The translations under genes and the position numbers were made by a program. From contig JBILVK010000004.1 in assembly GCA_044370475.1 (NCBI GenBank), positions 1 to 64,000 on the forward strand: a DNA stretch of 64,000 nt, given 5' to 3'. Shown in pieces: positions 25,965 through 35,819 of this stretch (position 1 is its first letter; every line of letters begins with the position of its first letter). Source of the stretch: B1 sp044370475 (lineage in GTDB: Bacteria; Bacteroidota; Bacteroidia; UKL13-3). Below the pieces are notes generated by a model, which saw only the letters and a program-made list of their open reading frames with translations, was not told the origin of the DNA and ran no database searches.

Positions 25965-26744
25965 TTAGATAATACTGGCATATTTTTCGAGTGATTTTTG
26001 GAAAACTTCCTTTTTCCTTCTCGAAACTTCAACCTCAGCACCGTCAATCATAACTACTACACCACCCTCTCCCTTAATATATTTCTTTATGAATTTTAGG
26101 TTTATCAAATGTGAATGATGAACCCTACAAAATCCATAATCGGTTAGTAAATCGTCATAATCCTTGAGCGTTTTGGAAACTAAAAGAGATTTATTCTCTG
26201 ATAGTATGAAAAATCGGGTGTAATTAGTATCACTTTCGCACCTAACTATTTCATCAATAGGAATAAAAATCGCGCCCTCGGATGTAGGCAAAGATAATTT
26301 AAAGTTTTGTTTATTTATAGTTCTTAAATTTTCAAGCAAATTATTTATTTGTAACTGAGGCTGATGCATAGCAATTTGCCTTTTTTCGGCAGTTTTTTCA
26401 ATGGCATTTGAAAGTTCTTCCGGATCTATGGGTTTTAATAAGTAATCTATCGCGCTAAATTTGATTGCTTTTATTGCATAACTGTCGTACGCTGTAGTAA
26501 AAATTACATCAAAAGTTCTATTTGGCAAGGCTGCCAACAAATCAAAGCCATTTTTGAAAGGCATTTCGATATCAAGTAGCACTAAATCTGGGCTATATCT
26601 TTTAATGTGCTCAATGGCTTCATCTACATTTGCTGCTTCCGCAACCAATTGAACGCTCTTCATCTGCGAAAGCATTGCTTTTAAGGCATTACGACCGCGA
26701 GATTCATCTTCTACAATTATTGTTTTTAAAGGGTTTTTATCCAT
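25965..26744 (-). CDS. LytTR-type response regulator
   Basis: A 259-residue two-component regulator. The receiver domain (about 7-122) has the acidic pair VEDE at 11-14, the phosphoacceptor Asp58 in LVLLDIEMP, the Thr in TTAYDSYA and the Lys in YLLKPID. The C-terminal LytTR DNA-binding domain (about 155-255) is visible from LPTSEGAIFIPIDEIVRCES and CRVHHSHLINLKFIKKY. Its start overlaps the end of the upstream sensor kinase by 8 bases, so the two are translationally coupled and form a cognate pair. Target genes are not evident. Confidence 0.94.
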   Translation of the reverse strand: MDKNPLKTIIVEDESRGRNALKAMLSQMKSVQLVAEAANVDEAIEHIKRYSPDLVLLDIEMPFKNGFDLLAALPNRTFDVIFTTAYDSYAIKAIKFSAIDYLLKPIDPEELSNAIEKTAEKRQIAMHQPQLQINNLLENLRTINKQNFKLSLPTSEGAIFIPIDEIVRCESDTNYTRFFILSENKSLLVSKTLKDYDDLLTDYGFCRVHHSHLINLKFIKKYIKGEGGVVVMIDGAEVEVSRRKKEVFQKSLEKYASII

Positions 26745-29739
26745 GGATCATCGGAATTTGTATCACCACCTTGGTTCCGCAAGCTATATTATTTTTGTCA
26801 TATAAATCAACAATTTCAATTTTTGGACTTGAACCAAATAAAATATTGAGGGTGTGGATTCTGTCTTCACTGTTTTTGCTTGCCATAGACTGATGCAATT
26901 GTGTTTTGTTGTTTCTAATGGCAATTGCTGCATTTCTTCCAATGCCATTGTCCTCAACTGTAACCTCAATAAAGTTTTCTGAAAGTTTTTTAAAGCCGAT
27001 TTTAAGAATTTTATTGTCTGACTTATACTGCAAGCCATGCCAAATTGCATTTTCAATATGGGGTTGTATGAGTAAAGTAGGAATGAGCGCTTCCAAATCA
27101 ATTTCAGGGTCAATTTCAAATTGAACGTTTAGCGTGTTGTTTAATCTCAAAGCCTCTAATTCTATGTAGAGTTTTAAAAACGAAATTTTTGTATTGATGT
27201 TAACGAAGGTTTGTTCTGAAATATCTAAAATCATTCGCATGAGTTTAGCGAACTTACTTAAATACCTGGCAGCTTGCTGACCCTCGTTATTAAGCACAAA
27301 GTCTTGTATGGAGTTGAGGGAGTTAAAAATGAAGTGAGGATTCATTTGTGCGCGCAGAGCCTTTAGTTCTAATTGAGCAATCATTTTACTTTGGTTGCTT
27401 AACTCCTGTTCTTCAAAAATGGCTTTTCTTGTTCTATTATAAATTCCATATGCCCCAAGTCCAGCGATTAGAATTACTGTAAAAATTTTAAACCAAAGCA
27501 TCTGATAAAAGGGAGGCACAATTCTAAAAGCAAGGGATGGTATTTTTTTACTCTCCTTTCCATCTGGATTAATTGCCTTTACTTTAAAAACATATTCTCC
27601 CTCTGGCATTTGCCCAAAGCTAGCAAACCTTCTGTCTCCTAAATCTGTCCAATCATTTTGCAAACCTTCCATCTTAATAAAGTAATTGTATTTTCCATTG
27701 AGGTAATAATCGAGGGAAGTATAGTCTATGGAAATATAATTCTCACTTAAAGGAATGTTATAATAGCTAGCGTCTGCTAATTTGTTATTAAAAGTAGAAA
27801 TGCTTTTTATTACAATGTTACATTCGTTGGTGTCATTCTTTAGCTTCTCTGGGATAAAATAATTTAGACCCGCAACTCCCCCAAAAAACATATGCCCATT
27901 TGAGCTAAGCAAACAAGAGGATTCAATAAATTCACTTCCTTGTAATCCATCGTGGTAATAGTAATTGGTAGATTTTTTTGTTTTAACATCAATGGCACCC
28001 AAACCTTGGTTGGTGCTAATCCAACATTGGTTTTTATTCTTGTTCATTAGAATAGAATATATTTGGTTATTAGAGATTCCTTTCTCTTTATCCAAGTGCT
28101 CAATTTCTCCCGACTTATTCAATAAATAGACCCCCCAACCTGCAGTTCCAATCCAAATATTGCCTAAGTAATCTTGTGCAACAGACGAAACCATGGGTTG
28201 TTTTTTATCGGCAGATAAATTTACCAATTTAAACTGGCCGCTTTCTGTATTCAATATATACAAGCCTGCAACAGTAGTAACATAGATTTCTTTGGGCGAA
28301 AAAGCTCTTAAGCTTCGGATGTTTTCTGAACCTAAATTTGAATTACCAATGCCAAAATATTTTAAGGTTTCACCTTTCTTTAGGTCGTACAAAAACATTC
28401 CATCTTTACCTGCCATCCAATATTGATTGTTTCCTATTGACAAAATACTTTTAATGTCACCTTCAAAGTTCTTTACCATATTTTTAGTGCTGATGAAATC
28501 AAATTGATTTTCTTCCAACTTAAATCTATATAGTCCTTCTGGCGTGCCAACCAGAAAATAATCTTGATTGTTCTCTGGAACAATGCAATTGCCAATAACT
28601 CCAGTTTTTATCCATCTTAAAATCTTCCTTTCAGTTGGATCAAACAGTGCAATGCCTTCTAATGCATTTTGAAATAATACTTGTCCATTCTTAGTTTCTG
28701 CAATGCTCAATATCTCCTTGCATTTTGAAAAATTAGAGTTGATTATATATGAGATTAATTCAAATTTATGCCTATTGGGATTATGTAAATTTATGCCTCC
28801 AAGTTGAGTACCCACCCATAAATTATTTGTTTTATCTACAAATAGGCAATTTATTCTGTTGTTGGTTAAAGATTCGAGATTGCCCTCTTCTTGTAAAATG
28901 ACATGTTCATTTCCTACAGCATCTAAGGATAAAATTCCTTCGGCAAGCCCAAGTAAATAGAAGCCTTTGTAATAGGTAAAGCATGTGCTGCCAAGTGTTT
29001 GAGAAATTGCCCTGCTTTGATGGTTCCTTATTTGATTAAGGTCCAAATTGCCATGGTGGAAAGTGTTGTCTGCTTCTATCCAGGTAATTAAGCCAGAGGG
29101 CTCATGTATGATATGTTTGATATAAGAATTAGGTTGATAATTAATATCTACGATGGCTTCATTGAATGGATAATAAGCATGTATTCCATCTACCTTGCTG
29201 AATAATATTTTGCCGGTATTTATGGCAAATATGTCGGTAACTGGACTTCCACTATGGATATTTTCAAATATTCTTTTCGAAAATGAATAACGCCATAAAC
29301 CATTTTCGGCAGCAATAAGAGCTTCATTATTGCATAGGATTAATTTTTTTGGTTTAACAATGGTATTGTTTGGAAAATCAATAATAGATGAAACAAGGGA
29401 TTTTGATTTAAATAAAAATAGTTTGTCATTGGAAATTGCGCCAACTAAATTGATATTGTTGTGAAGGCTAATGATAGATGCCTCAACAGGTTTTTCATCT
29501 CCCGACTTAATACTTTCAAAAGTATGTCCATCGTAACGCAAAAGGCTAAACTCCGTTCCAATCCAAATGTAACCTTGCGGACCTTGGTGAATTGCTTTAA
29601 TGTTGATTTGTGGCAATCCACTTTGTTCGTTTAATCGTTCAAAGCGAAAATTTTGGGCATTAATCTCCCCAAGTAGACCTGCAATTGAAATAAGAATGAT
29701 TAATATTGCGCGCAATCCCTTTGTATATTTTAGAGCCAA
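26737..29739 (-). CDS. Propeller-sensor histidine kinase (LytS-type) with Y_Y_Y domain
   Basis: A 1000-residue membrane sensor. After a signal peptide ending INAQ (about residue 29) comes a periplasmic two-component-regulator propeller with repeats such as GYIWIGTEFSLLRYDG, NNLWVGTQLGGINLHN and GNIWIGTAGWGVYLLN, then a Y_Y_Y domain (about 650-735, ending EYVFKVKAINPDGKES). One membrane helix lies near 745-765 and a cytoplasmic kinase of the LytS/His_kinase type carries His802 in MNPHFIFNSLNS and an ATPase part with DNGIGRNAA. The start must be TTG 29739: an in-frame TAA lies 12 bases upstream and no ATG precedes the signal peptide. Only 19 bases separate this start from prmA on the other strand. 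Confidence 0.92.
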   Translation of the reverse strand: MALKYTKGLRAILIILISIAGLLGEINAQNFRFERLNEQSGLPQINIKAIHQGPQGYIWIGTEFSLLRYDGHTFESIKSGDEKPVEASIISLHNNINLVGAISNDKLFLFKSKSLVSSIIDFPNNTIVKPKKLILCNNEALIAAENGLWRYSFSKRIFENIHSGSPVTDIFAINTGKILFSKVDGIHAYYPFNEAIVDINYQPNSYIKHIIHEPSGLITWIEADNTFHHGNLDLNQIRNHQSRAISQTLGSTCFTYYKGFYLLGLAEGILSLDAVGNEHVILQEEGNLESLTNNRINCLFVDKTNNLWVGTQLGGINLHNPNRHKFELISYIINSNFSKCKEILSIAETKNGQVLFQNALEGIALFDPTERKILRWIKTGVIGNCIVPENNQDYFLVGTPEGLYRFKLEENQFDFISTKNMVKNFEGDIKSILSIGNNQYWMAGKDGMFLYDLKKGETLKYFGIGNSNLGSENIRSLRAFSPKEIYVTTVAGLYILNTESGQFKLVNLSADKKQPMVSSVAQDYLGNIWIGTAGWGVYLLNKSGEIEHLDKEKGISNNQIYSILMNKNKNQCWISTNQGLGAIDVKTKKSTNYYYHDGLQGSEFIESSCLLSSNGHMFFGGVAGLNYFIPEKLKNDTNECNIVIKSISTFNNKLADASYYNIPLSENYISIDYTSLDYYLNGKYNYFIKMEGLQNDWTDLGDRRFASFGQMPEGEYVFKVKAINPDGKESKKIPSLAFRIVPPFYQMLWFKIFTVILIAGLGAYGIYNRTRKAIFEEQELSNQSKMIAQLELKALRAQMNPHFIFNSLNSIQDFVLNNEGQQAARYLSKFAKLMRMILDISEQTFVNINTKISFLKLYIELEALRLNNTLNVQFEIDPEIDLEALIPTLLIQPHIENAIWHGLQYKSDNKILKIGFKKLSENFIEVTVEDNGIGRNAAIAIRNNKTQLHQSMASKNSEDRIHTLNILFGSSPKIEIVDLYDKNNIACGTKVVIQIPMIHG

Positions 29740-29758
29740 ATTAAATAATTAATTATCA

Positions 29759-30586
29759 ATGCAAAACTATATTTTATGTGAGCTAGTTTGTGATAGCCCT
29801 CTTGTTGAAATTTTAATAGCCGAATTGGGTGAAATTGGTTTCGAAGGTTTTATTGAAAATGACCAAGGATTTGAAGCGTATTTGCCACAAAATGAGTATG
29901 ACGAAAAGGCCTTAAATGAGGTGCTGCTCAAATATTCTTTTGACCTTAAAAACCTCAATATAAAAACAGTTGCTCAGCAAAATTGGAACGAAGAATGGGA
30001 GCAAAATTTTGAAGCTGTTTGCATAGGTTCTGAACTTAGAATTAGAGCACCTTTTCATCTGCCTGATCCAAGTTTTCCTATCGAGTTGGTGATACAACCG
30101 AAGACTTCTTTTGGTACGGGTCATCACGAAACCACTTTTACCATTATGGAGTTGATGTTGGCCTGTGATATGCAGGGCAAATCTATTTTTGATTATGGAA
30201 GTGGCACTGGCATACTTGCCATACTTGCCGCTAAACTTGGTGCTACCAAGCTTTTGGCCAATGATATTGATGAATGGGCAAGTGAAAATATTTTTGAAAA
30301 TATTGCCCTGAACCAATCGCCTGATATTGAGTTTATACAGGGAGATTTAAACGCAATAACCCCTCAAAAGTTTGATTATATTTTAGCCAATATCAACAAG
30401 AATATTTTAATGGGAAGCTTTGCTGGATTGAGTTCGCTTCTTGCCAAAGAAGGAACCTTATTTATTTCCGGATTTTATGATACAGACCTGCCAGATTTAG
30501 CTGCTGAAGCTGAAAAGGCTGGGTTTAAAGTTGCACAAAAAGTGGTTAAAAACAATTGGACAGCCGCAAAGCTTCATCTCCTTTAA
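29759..30586 (+). CDS. prmA: Ribosomal protein L11 methyltransferase
   Basis: It trimethylates ribosomal protein L11 using S-adenosylmethionine. 275 residues. The N-terminal substrate-recognition domain (about 1-70) has LIAELGEIGFEGFIE and QQNWNEEWEQNFEAV; the catalytic Rossmann domain carries the characteristic KTSFGTGHHETT (about 115-126), motif I IFDYGSGTGILAILAAKLG (about 145-163), and FDYILANINKNIL (about 204-216), where the NINKNIL form matches PrmA. Length is slightly under the E. coli enzyme, as usual in Bacteroidota. Confidence 0.95.
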   Translation: MQNYILCELVCDSPLVEILIAELGEIGFEGFIENDQGFEAYLPQNEYDEKALNEVLLKYSFDLKNLNIKTVAQQNWNEEWEQNFEAVCIGSELRIRAPFHLPDPSFPIELVIQPKTSFGTGHHETTFTIMELMLACDMQGKSIFDYGSGTGILAILAAKLGATKLLANDIDEWASENIFENIALNQSPDIEFIQGDLNAITPQKFDYILANINKNILMGSFAGLSSLLAKEGTLFISGFYDTDLPDLAAEAEKAGFKVAQKVVKNNWTAAKLHLL

Positions 30587-30593
30587 AACTTGA

Positions 30594-31619
30594 TTACTCC
30601 ATAAAAGGGAAAACCAATTCTGTATACCATTTACTTGTATCGGGCTCTGTGGTTGGGTCGGTAAAATAAAACTCCAAAGGTGCCCCAACAGGTTTGTAAT
30701 TTTGATGTGCTAAATACTCAAAACCTTTGCTGTAAATGGGACCAATTTGTTCATAAGAACCATAGTATTTTACAACCAACCATTTATTGGAGGCTAAGCT
30801 AGCAGATACAACTGGTGGATTATAGCTATTAGGTTCAGAACACGGAATGGCTGCCATGATATCAAATGTGTCGCCCTTGGCAAAGTAATTTATGGTGAAA
30901 GGATTTCCAGTACATTGGATGTTTTTTTTCTTTAATTCATCCAATAATGTAGCATAATATTTTTCTAGGGTAGCACCAATGTCTGCCCCTTTAATTTTGC
31001 TTCTAATGCCAACATAATTTAAGCCTCCAAATGCTCTTATTTCGGCATCAAAATTTCCAATGGTTATTTGCGGATTCGCTTCAAGGTATTTTTTAAGGTT
31101 GAATAACCCGTTCTCAAAATTTGGGCCTACAAATCCTGCCATAAAAGGCAGCATTAATTTGGTGAAAGGGACTGTCCAAAAGGGCATTCCATCTGTGCTT
31201 TTATGGAAACTCCAATTAACCAAGGTGCCAGAATCTGTTGGCGTTAACAGGAATCTACTGTGTGCTTTACCAGCATTTTTCATTTCAAGAGCAAAGTCAA
31301 CCACCGAGTCTAAACGCGAGTCTTCTATTAACATAGTACCTTTGCCCACCTCCGAATGATTGCTATTCCAATCGAACTTAGCTCCTTTGCCTGTTTCAAT
31401 TTCACCAAAAGCATATTGCGTAGTGCTGTCTTTTTGGTGCCATGGACTCCAAATCTTCCATAGCTTAAAATTGTTGACGAGAGGAAAAATAGTGCTAGGT
31501 TTTGCATTCACATGAATGCTTCTTTCTATTCGAATTTCGTTAGAAAGAAAAAAGGAAACTAGCACTAAGAGCAAGAGCAATGAAACAATGGAGATAAGGG
31601 TATACTTTAGAAATTTCAT
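30594..31619 (-). CDS. Membrane-anchored SRPBCC / GyrI-like two-domain protein
   Basis: A 341-residue protein with an N-terminal anchor (residues 5-26, LKYTLISIVSLLLLLVLVSFF) followed by RIERSIHVNAKPSTIFPLVNN, the opening of an SRPBCC (START-like) ligand-binding domain spanning about 30-175 with WSPWHQKD and GTLVNWSFH. The second half (about 190-341) resembles the GyrI/AraC-effector-binding fold: LNYVGIRSKI, the central FDIMAAIPC and closing PLEFYFTDPTTEPDTSKWYTEL. Both domains bind small hydrophobic molecules in relatives, so a ligand sensor or carrier is plausible, but no function is established. It converges with prmA, 7 bases apart. Confidence 0.82.
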   Translation of the reverse strand: MKFLKYTLISIVSLLLLLVLVSFFLSNEIRIERSIHVNAKPSTIFPLVNNFKLWKIWSPWHQKDSTTQYAFGEIETGKGAKFDWNSNHSEVGKGTMLIEDSRLDSVVDFALEMKNAGKAHSRFLLTPTDSGTLVNWSFHKSTDGMPFWTVPFTKLMLPFMAGFVGPNFENGLFNLKKYLEANPQITIGNFDAEIRAFGGLNYVGIRSKIKGADIGATLEKYYATLLDELKKKNIQCTGNPFTINYFAKGDTFDIMAAIPCSEPNSYNPPVVSASLASNKWLVVKYYGSYEQIGPIYSKGFEYLAHQNYKPVGAPLEFYFTDPTTEPDTSKWYTELVFPFME

Positions 31620-31626
31620 ACAATAA

Positions 31627-32274
31627 TTATTGATTTAGATTTACAAAAGGGTTGAATTTTTTTTCATGACCAATGGTTGTAGAAGGACCATGTCCAGAAT
31701 ATACTTTGGTTTCTTGAGGTAAGGTATAAAGAACCTCTGTGATACTTTTTGCAAGAATATCAAAATTTCCACCTGGCAAATCGGTTCGGCCAATACTTTC
31801 TTTAAAAAGAACATCGCCAGACAAAAGATTCTTGCCAAGGGCATCATAAAAACTTACCGAAGCAATAGAATGACCAGGCGTAAAAAGCACTTCTAGCTCG
31901 GTGTTTCCAAATTTCAATTTGCTGCCTGGCTCAATAAAAACTAGGTCTTGGGGCAATTCAAATTTTGGCAAGCCAAACATTGCAGCCCATCTGTCGGTAT
32001 CTTTATACGTGGCAAGCTCACCCTTATGTAAATACAAAGGCAAGTGATAATTTTGAGAAACAAATTGGTTGCCCAAAATATGGTCTATATGGCAATGGGT
32101 ATTCAATAATAAACTTGGAGTAAGTTGATGGTCTTTAATAAAACTGGTAAGGGTATTAATTTCTTCCTGCTTATAGCACCCAGGGTCAACAATTGCACAT
32201 TGAAGACTTTGGTCGTACAGCACATAAGTATTCTCTTGAAAATCGTTAAAAACAAAACGTTGAATTTGAAGCAT
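31627..32274 (-). CDS. MBL-fold metallohydrolase (glyoxalase II-like)
   Basis: A 215-residue cytosolic metallo-beta-lactamase-fold hydrolase. The zinc motif THCHIDH is at residues 59-65, TPGHSIASVSF near 130 supplies the next His, SGDVLFKESIGRTDLPGG near 153-170 carries the bridging Asp, and VYSGHGPSTTIGHEK near 190 the last His. The arrangement is that of short glyoxalase II-like enzymes or persulfide dioxygenase relatives; which reaction applies is not determined. The stop lies 7 bases upstream of the SRPBCC gene in the same direction, so they probably share a transcript. Confidence 0.9.
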   Translation of the reverse strand: MLQIQRFVFNDFQENTYVLYDQSLQCAIVDPGCYKQEEINTLTSFIKDHQLTPSLLLNTHCHIDHILGNQFVSQNYHLPLYLHKGELATYKDTDRWAAMFGLPKFELPQDLVFIEPGSKLKFGNTELEVLFTPGHSIASVSFYDALGKNLLSGDVLFKESIGRTDLPGGNFDILAKSITEVLYTLPQETKVYSGHGPSTTIGHEKKFNPFVNLNQ

Positions 32275-32423
32275 GCGGCAAATTTCAACAAAAGTGCCTC
32301 CTTATGAAAGCTTTTCTCAATTATTTATATTAATAAGCGTCGTTTTTTAGTAAATACCTGTGTTTTTTACGATATTAGTTTGAGTGTTTCCCTTTTTTAA
32401 TGCAAATTTGGTTGATTTTTAGT

Positions 32424-35400
32424 ATGAGTATCAAAAATTGGATTTTTGTTTTTTTCGGGCTGATCCTACTCCCAATGGGTTCAGGGGTTTTTGCGCAAGG
32501 GATAAATACTCCTTTTGGGCAGAATAGGGTTCAATATGGACGATTTGAATGGAGTTTTTTGCGCAGCGAAAACTACGATGCATTTTTTTATTCTGGAGGC
32601 AGGGAGCTTGCAAATTTTTGCATTCGTTATGCAGAGAACAATATGCCTGGTATTGAAAAACTGCTCGACCATAGATTGGCAGGAAGAATAGAAATTATTT
32701 GTTACAATACCTTAGGTGATTATAAGCAGAGTAATTTTGGTTTAGAAGAAGTTGCCTTAAATACGGGTGGTTATACCAATGTGGTTAACAATAGGGTAAT
32801 GGTTTATTTCAATGGTGATCATGCAGATTTGGTGAGGCAGTTAAAAGAAGGATTATCCTTGGTATTGCTCAATGAATTGCTATATGGTGGATCGGTTCAG
32901 GAAAGATTGCAAAATGCTGCTTTACTTAATTTGCCGCAATGGTACCTCCAAGGCTTAACATCTTATATATCTAAGAGCTGGGATGTTGACATGGACAATA
33001 AAATGAAGGATGCATTGGCCTCTAAGGGTAAGTTTAGGTACAATAGATTGAGTCAGAAAGATGCCATTTTTGCCGGACATTCACTCTGGAAATACTTGGT
33101 AGAAAAGTATGGGGAGGAGTTTATAGCCAACATGGTTTATATTACAAAACTCACGCGCAATTATGAGAGTGCATTTTATTATGTAACCAATATTGAGTTT
33201 CCAGAAATACAAAAAGAATACATAGATTATTATAAGAATTTATATGCCAAGGAAGCTACTTTATTACAAGATTTTCCAACTGGAGAGTATAAAGTAAAAA
33301 AGCGCATTGCCCCTTATATTCAGTCGCAAATGAAGGCAAGTCCAAAAGGAAATTACTTAGCCTTTACTAGCAATAAAAACGGGAAGTATCGCATTTGGTT
33401 GATGGATTTAAAAACAGGTAAAACCAGGCGATTGTTTAAAGGCGGAATTAAATACCATCAATTAATTATTGATCAAAGTTTTCCTTTGTTGGCATGGCAA
33501 GCAGGTGGAGATAAGCTAGCCTATGTTTACGAAAAGAAATCTCAAATTTATTTGCGCATTGTTGATTTGGTGAATAAAAAAGAGGAGACTTTAAAGTTTA
33601 ATAAATTCGATAAAATTACGGGAATAGATTTTAGTGAGAATGGCAGAAGCATTGTTCTTTCTGCTATAAGAAAAGGCCAGAGTGATATTTTTATTTACGA
33701 TATTCCAACCCGTAAAGAGAGGCAGATAACGGCCGATTTTTATGATGACTTGTACCCAAGGTTTGTTGATTTTTCCGGAAAAATTTTGTTTAGTTCCAAT
33801 AGGAAAAACGATTCTTTGGGAGTAGGGGTTAAATCTACTTTAGAGGAAGACAATAACTTTGATATTTTTCAGTACGATTTAGAGAATAATAGCCGCAAAT
33901 TAAAGCGCTTAACGCATACGCCTAATATCAATGAGACACAGCCTATAGATTATAACAAAGAATATTTTGCTTATTTAACAGAGTATAATGGGGTAAGAAA
34001 TAGGTATGCTGTAAGGTTAGAAGAAGTATATGATTATACAGAATTGCAAGTGAAGTATTTTGATAGTTTAGAACTTGTAACAGACACCCTGGCCTATACA
34101 GATGCGCCAAGTTGGAGTGGTAAAAAGTTTACTTATCAAGGTAAAGAAATAAGTATTGACAACAGGGTGGAGCGAGTAGATACCATCATCCATAACAAGG
34201 ATATTGTTTATACCTATCCGCTTACAAATTACAAGAAAAGTATTATTGCGCATGATATATCGGTTCAGGGCAAACAAGTATATGATTTGGTATTAGACAA
34301 GGGCAGGTATTATATAAAATATGGTCCTATTGTTAAGAATGTGGTTGCAGAGGCAGAGCAGGTAGAAACCTATCCAAATATGTATAGGTTGCAAACAGGT
34401 TTTGCAACCAAACCTTTTGAAATGGGTGCTAAGGAATACCGCGATAAGCCAGTAGCCATTGACCTAGAAAGTGAGGTAAAAGAGGTGAGGGTAAAGATGG
34501 ATACCAATGCCTATTTCTTTGTCAATGAATTTACTCAGCCTACTTATAAACGACCAGAGTATATTATTGTAACTAAGAATCCTGATGCAGGTTCCTTGCA
34601 AAGAACCATAAAAGTTAATGCGCCCCGTTTTTACGATGTCACCTTTTTTACTGATAAGGTAATTACACAAATAGACAATAGCATTATCAATACCTATTAT
34701 CAACCAATTTCGCCAGCTGCTCAACAGATGTTTAACCCAGGTTTGAATGGTATGTTTAAATTGGGTATGATGGATTTGTTTGAGGATTATCGCATCACTG
34801 GTGGCTTAAGGGTGGCATTTGATTTATCTGGCTTCGATTATTTTGCCAGCTTCGAAACTTTAAAGAAAAAGTTAGACCATAAGTTTGTTTTTTATAGACA
34901 AAGTAGAAGTGGAGGTAGTCCAGAAATTGTGAGTTATAAGAATCTTTCGCATGAGTTACGGTATATTCTCAAGATACCATTTAACCCTGTTAGCAGTTTT
35001 AGAATAGCTACTTTTTATAGGCAAGACAGAGATATCATTAAGACCACAGACGTTGCCACACTTGATTCTACAGACAAATACACGCATTGGGTGGGTGGTA
35101 AGTTGGAGTATGTATTTGATAATACCGTACCTAAGGGGATGAATTTGTACAATGGCACCCGATTTAAAATATTCTATGAGCATTATAGTAATGTAAAGAA
35201 CCTCGATATTCAATTGAATACTCTGGGATTTGATTTTAGGCATTATCAAAAGATTCACCGACAAATTATTTGGGCTACCAGGTTTACTGCCAACACCAGT
35301 TTTGGGCCGGGAAAAGTAGTTTATTATCTTGGTGGAGTTGAAAATTGGATGCCTGCAAGGTTCAATAATGAGATAGCCACAGCTACAGATAAGAACTATG

Positions 35401-35819
35401 TTTTTCAAGCTTTGGCTTGTAATTTGCGTGGGTTTGAGCAGAACATACGCAATGGAAATTCGTTTGCCTTAATGAACACAGAAATTAGAATTCCACTGTT
35501 TCAATATGCGCTAAATAGACCCCTAAGAAGTGAGTTCCTAAATAATTTTCAAGTGGTTCCATTTTTTGATATTGGTTCGGCTTGGGTGGGTTCAAATCCG
35601 TATAGCGATGACAATACTTTTAATCAAAAGGATTATGTAAACGGACCTATAAAAGCCAAGGTGATTAACGTAAGAGACCCAATAGTAGCAGGTGTTGGTG
35701 GCGGTCTGCGCACCAAGTTGTTTGGGTATTTTTTAAGGTTTGATACCGCGTGGGGAATTCAAGATGGAGAGGTTGCAAGCAAACCCCTTTATTACTTTTC
35801 ATTGGGCTTAGACTTTTAG
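32424..35819 (+). CDS. Peptidase-MA-like / beta-propeller / outer-membrane-barrel protein
   Basis: A 1131-residue outer-membrane-type protein with three parts. After a signal peptide ending GVFAQ comes a peptidase-MA-like domain (about 25-270), but the position of the zinc motif reads LKEGLSLVLLNELL, without HExxH, so it should be inactive. Next is a TolB/WD40-like propeller (about 290-560) with repeats such as YLAFTSNKNGKYRIWLMDL and GKILFSSNRKND. The C-terminal third is a BamA/D15-like barrel, visible in GGVENWMPARFN, LRGFEQNIRNGNSF and VGGGLRTKLFGYFLRFDTAWG, ending SLGLDF with a terminal Phe. ATG 32424 is preferred because GCAAATTTG, a likely -7 element, lies between it and an in-frame ATG at 32400. 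Role unknown; envelope assembly or surface display is inference. Confidence 0.8.
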   Translation: MSIKNWIFVFFGLILLPMGSGVFAQGINTPFGQNRVQYGRFEWSFLRSENYDAFFYSGGRELANFCIRYAENNMPGIEKLLDHRLAGRIEIICYNTLGDYKQSNFGLEEVALNTGGYTNVVNNRVMVYFNGDHADLVRQLKEGLSLVLLNELLYGGSVQERLQNAALLNLPQWYLQGLTSYISKSWDVDMDNKMKDALASKGKFRYNRLSQKDAIFAGHSLWKYLVEKYGEEFIANMVYITKLTRNYESAFYYVTNIEFPEIQKEYIDYYKNLYAKEATLLQDFPTGEYKVKKRIAPYIQSQMKASPKGNYLAFTSNKNGKYRIWLMDLKTGKTRRLFKGGIKYHQLIIDQSFPLLAWQAGGDKLAYVYEKKSQIYLRIVDLVNKKEETLKFNKFDKITGIDFSENGRSIVLSAIRKGQSDIFIYDIPTRKERQITADFYDDLYPRFVDFSGKILFSSNRKNDSLGVGVKSTLEEDNNFDIFQYDLENNSRKLKRLTHTPNINETQPIDYNKEYFAYLTEYNGVRNRYAVRLEEVYDYTELQVKYFDSLELVTDTLAYTDAPSWSGKKFTYQGKEISIDNRVERVDTIIHNKDIVYTYPLTNYKKSIIAHDISVQGKQVYDLVLDKGRYYIKYGPIVKNVVAEAEQVETYPNMYRLQTGFATKPFEMGAKEYRDKPVAIDLESEVKEVRVKMDTNAYFFVNEFTQPTYKRPEYIIVTKNPDAGSLQRTIKVNAPRFYDVTFFTDKVITQIDNSIINTYYQPISPAAQQMFNPGLNGMFKLGMMDLFEDYRITGGLRVAFDLSGFDYFASFETLKKKLDHKFVFYRQSRSGGSPEIVSYKNLSHELRYILKIPFNPVSSFRIATFYRQDRDIIKTTDVATLDSTDKYTHWVGGKLEYVFDNTVPKGMNLYNGTRFKIFYEHYSNVKNLDIQLNTLGFDFRHYQKIHRQIIWATRFTANTSFGPGKVVYYLGGVENWMPARFNNEIATATDKNYVFQALACNLRGFEQNIRNGNSFALMNTEIRIPLFQYALNRPLRSEFLNNFQVVPFFDIGSAWVGSNPYSDDNTFNQKDYVNGPIKAKVINVRDPIVAGVGGGLRTKLFGYFLRFDTAWGIQDGEVASKPLYYFSLGLDF

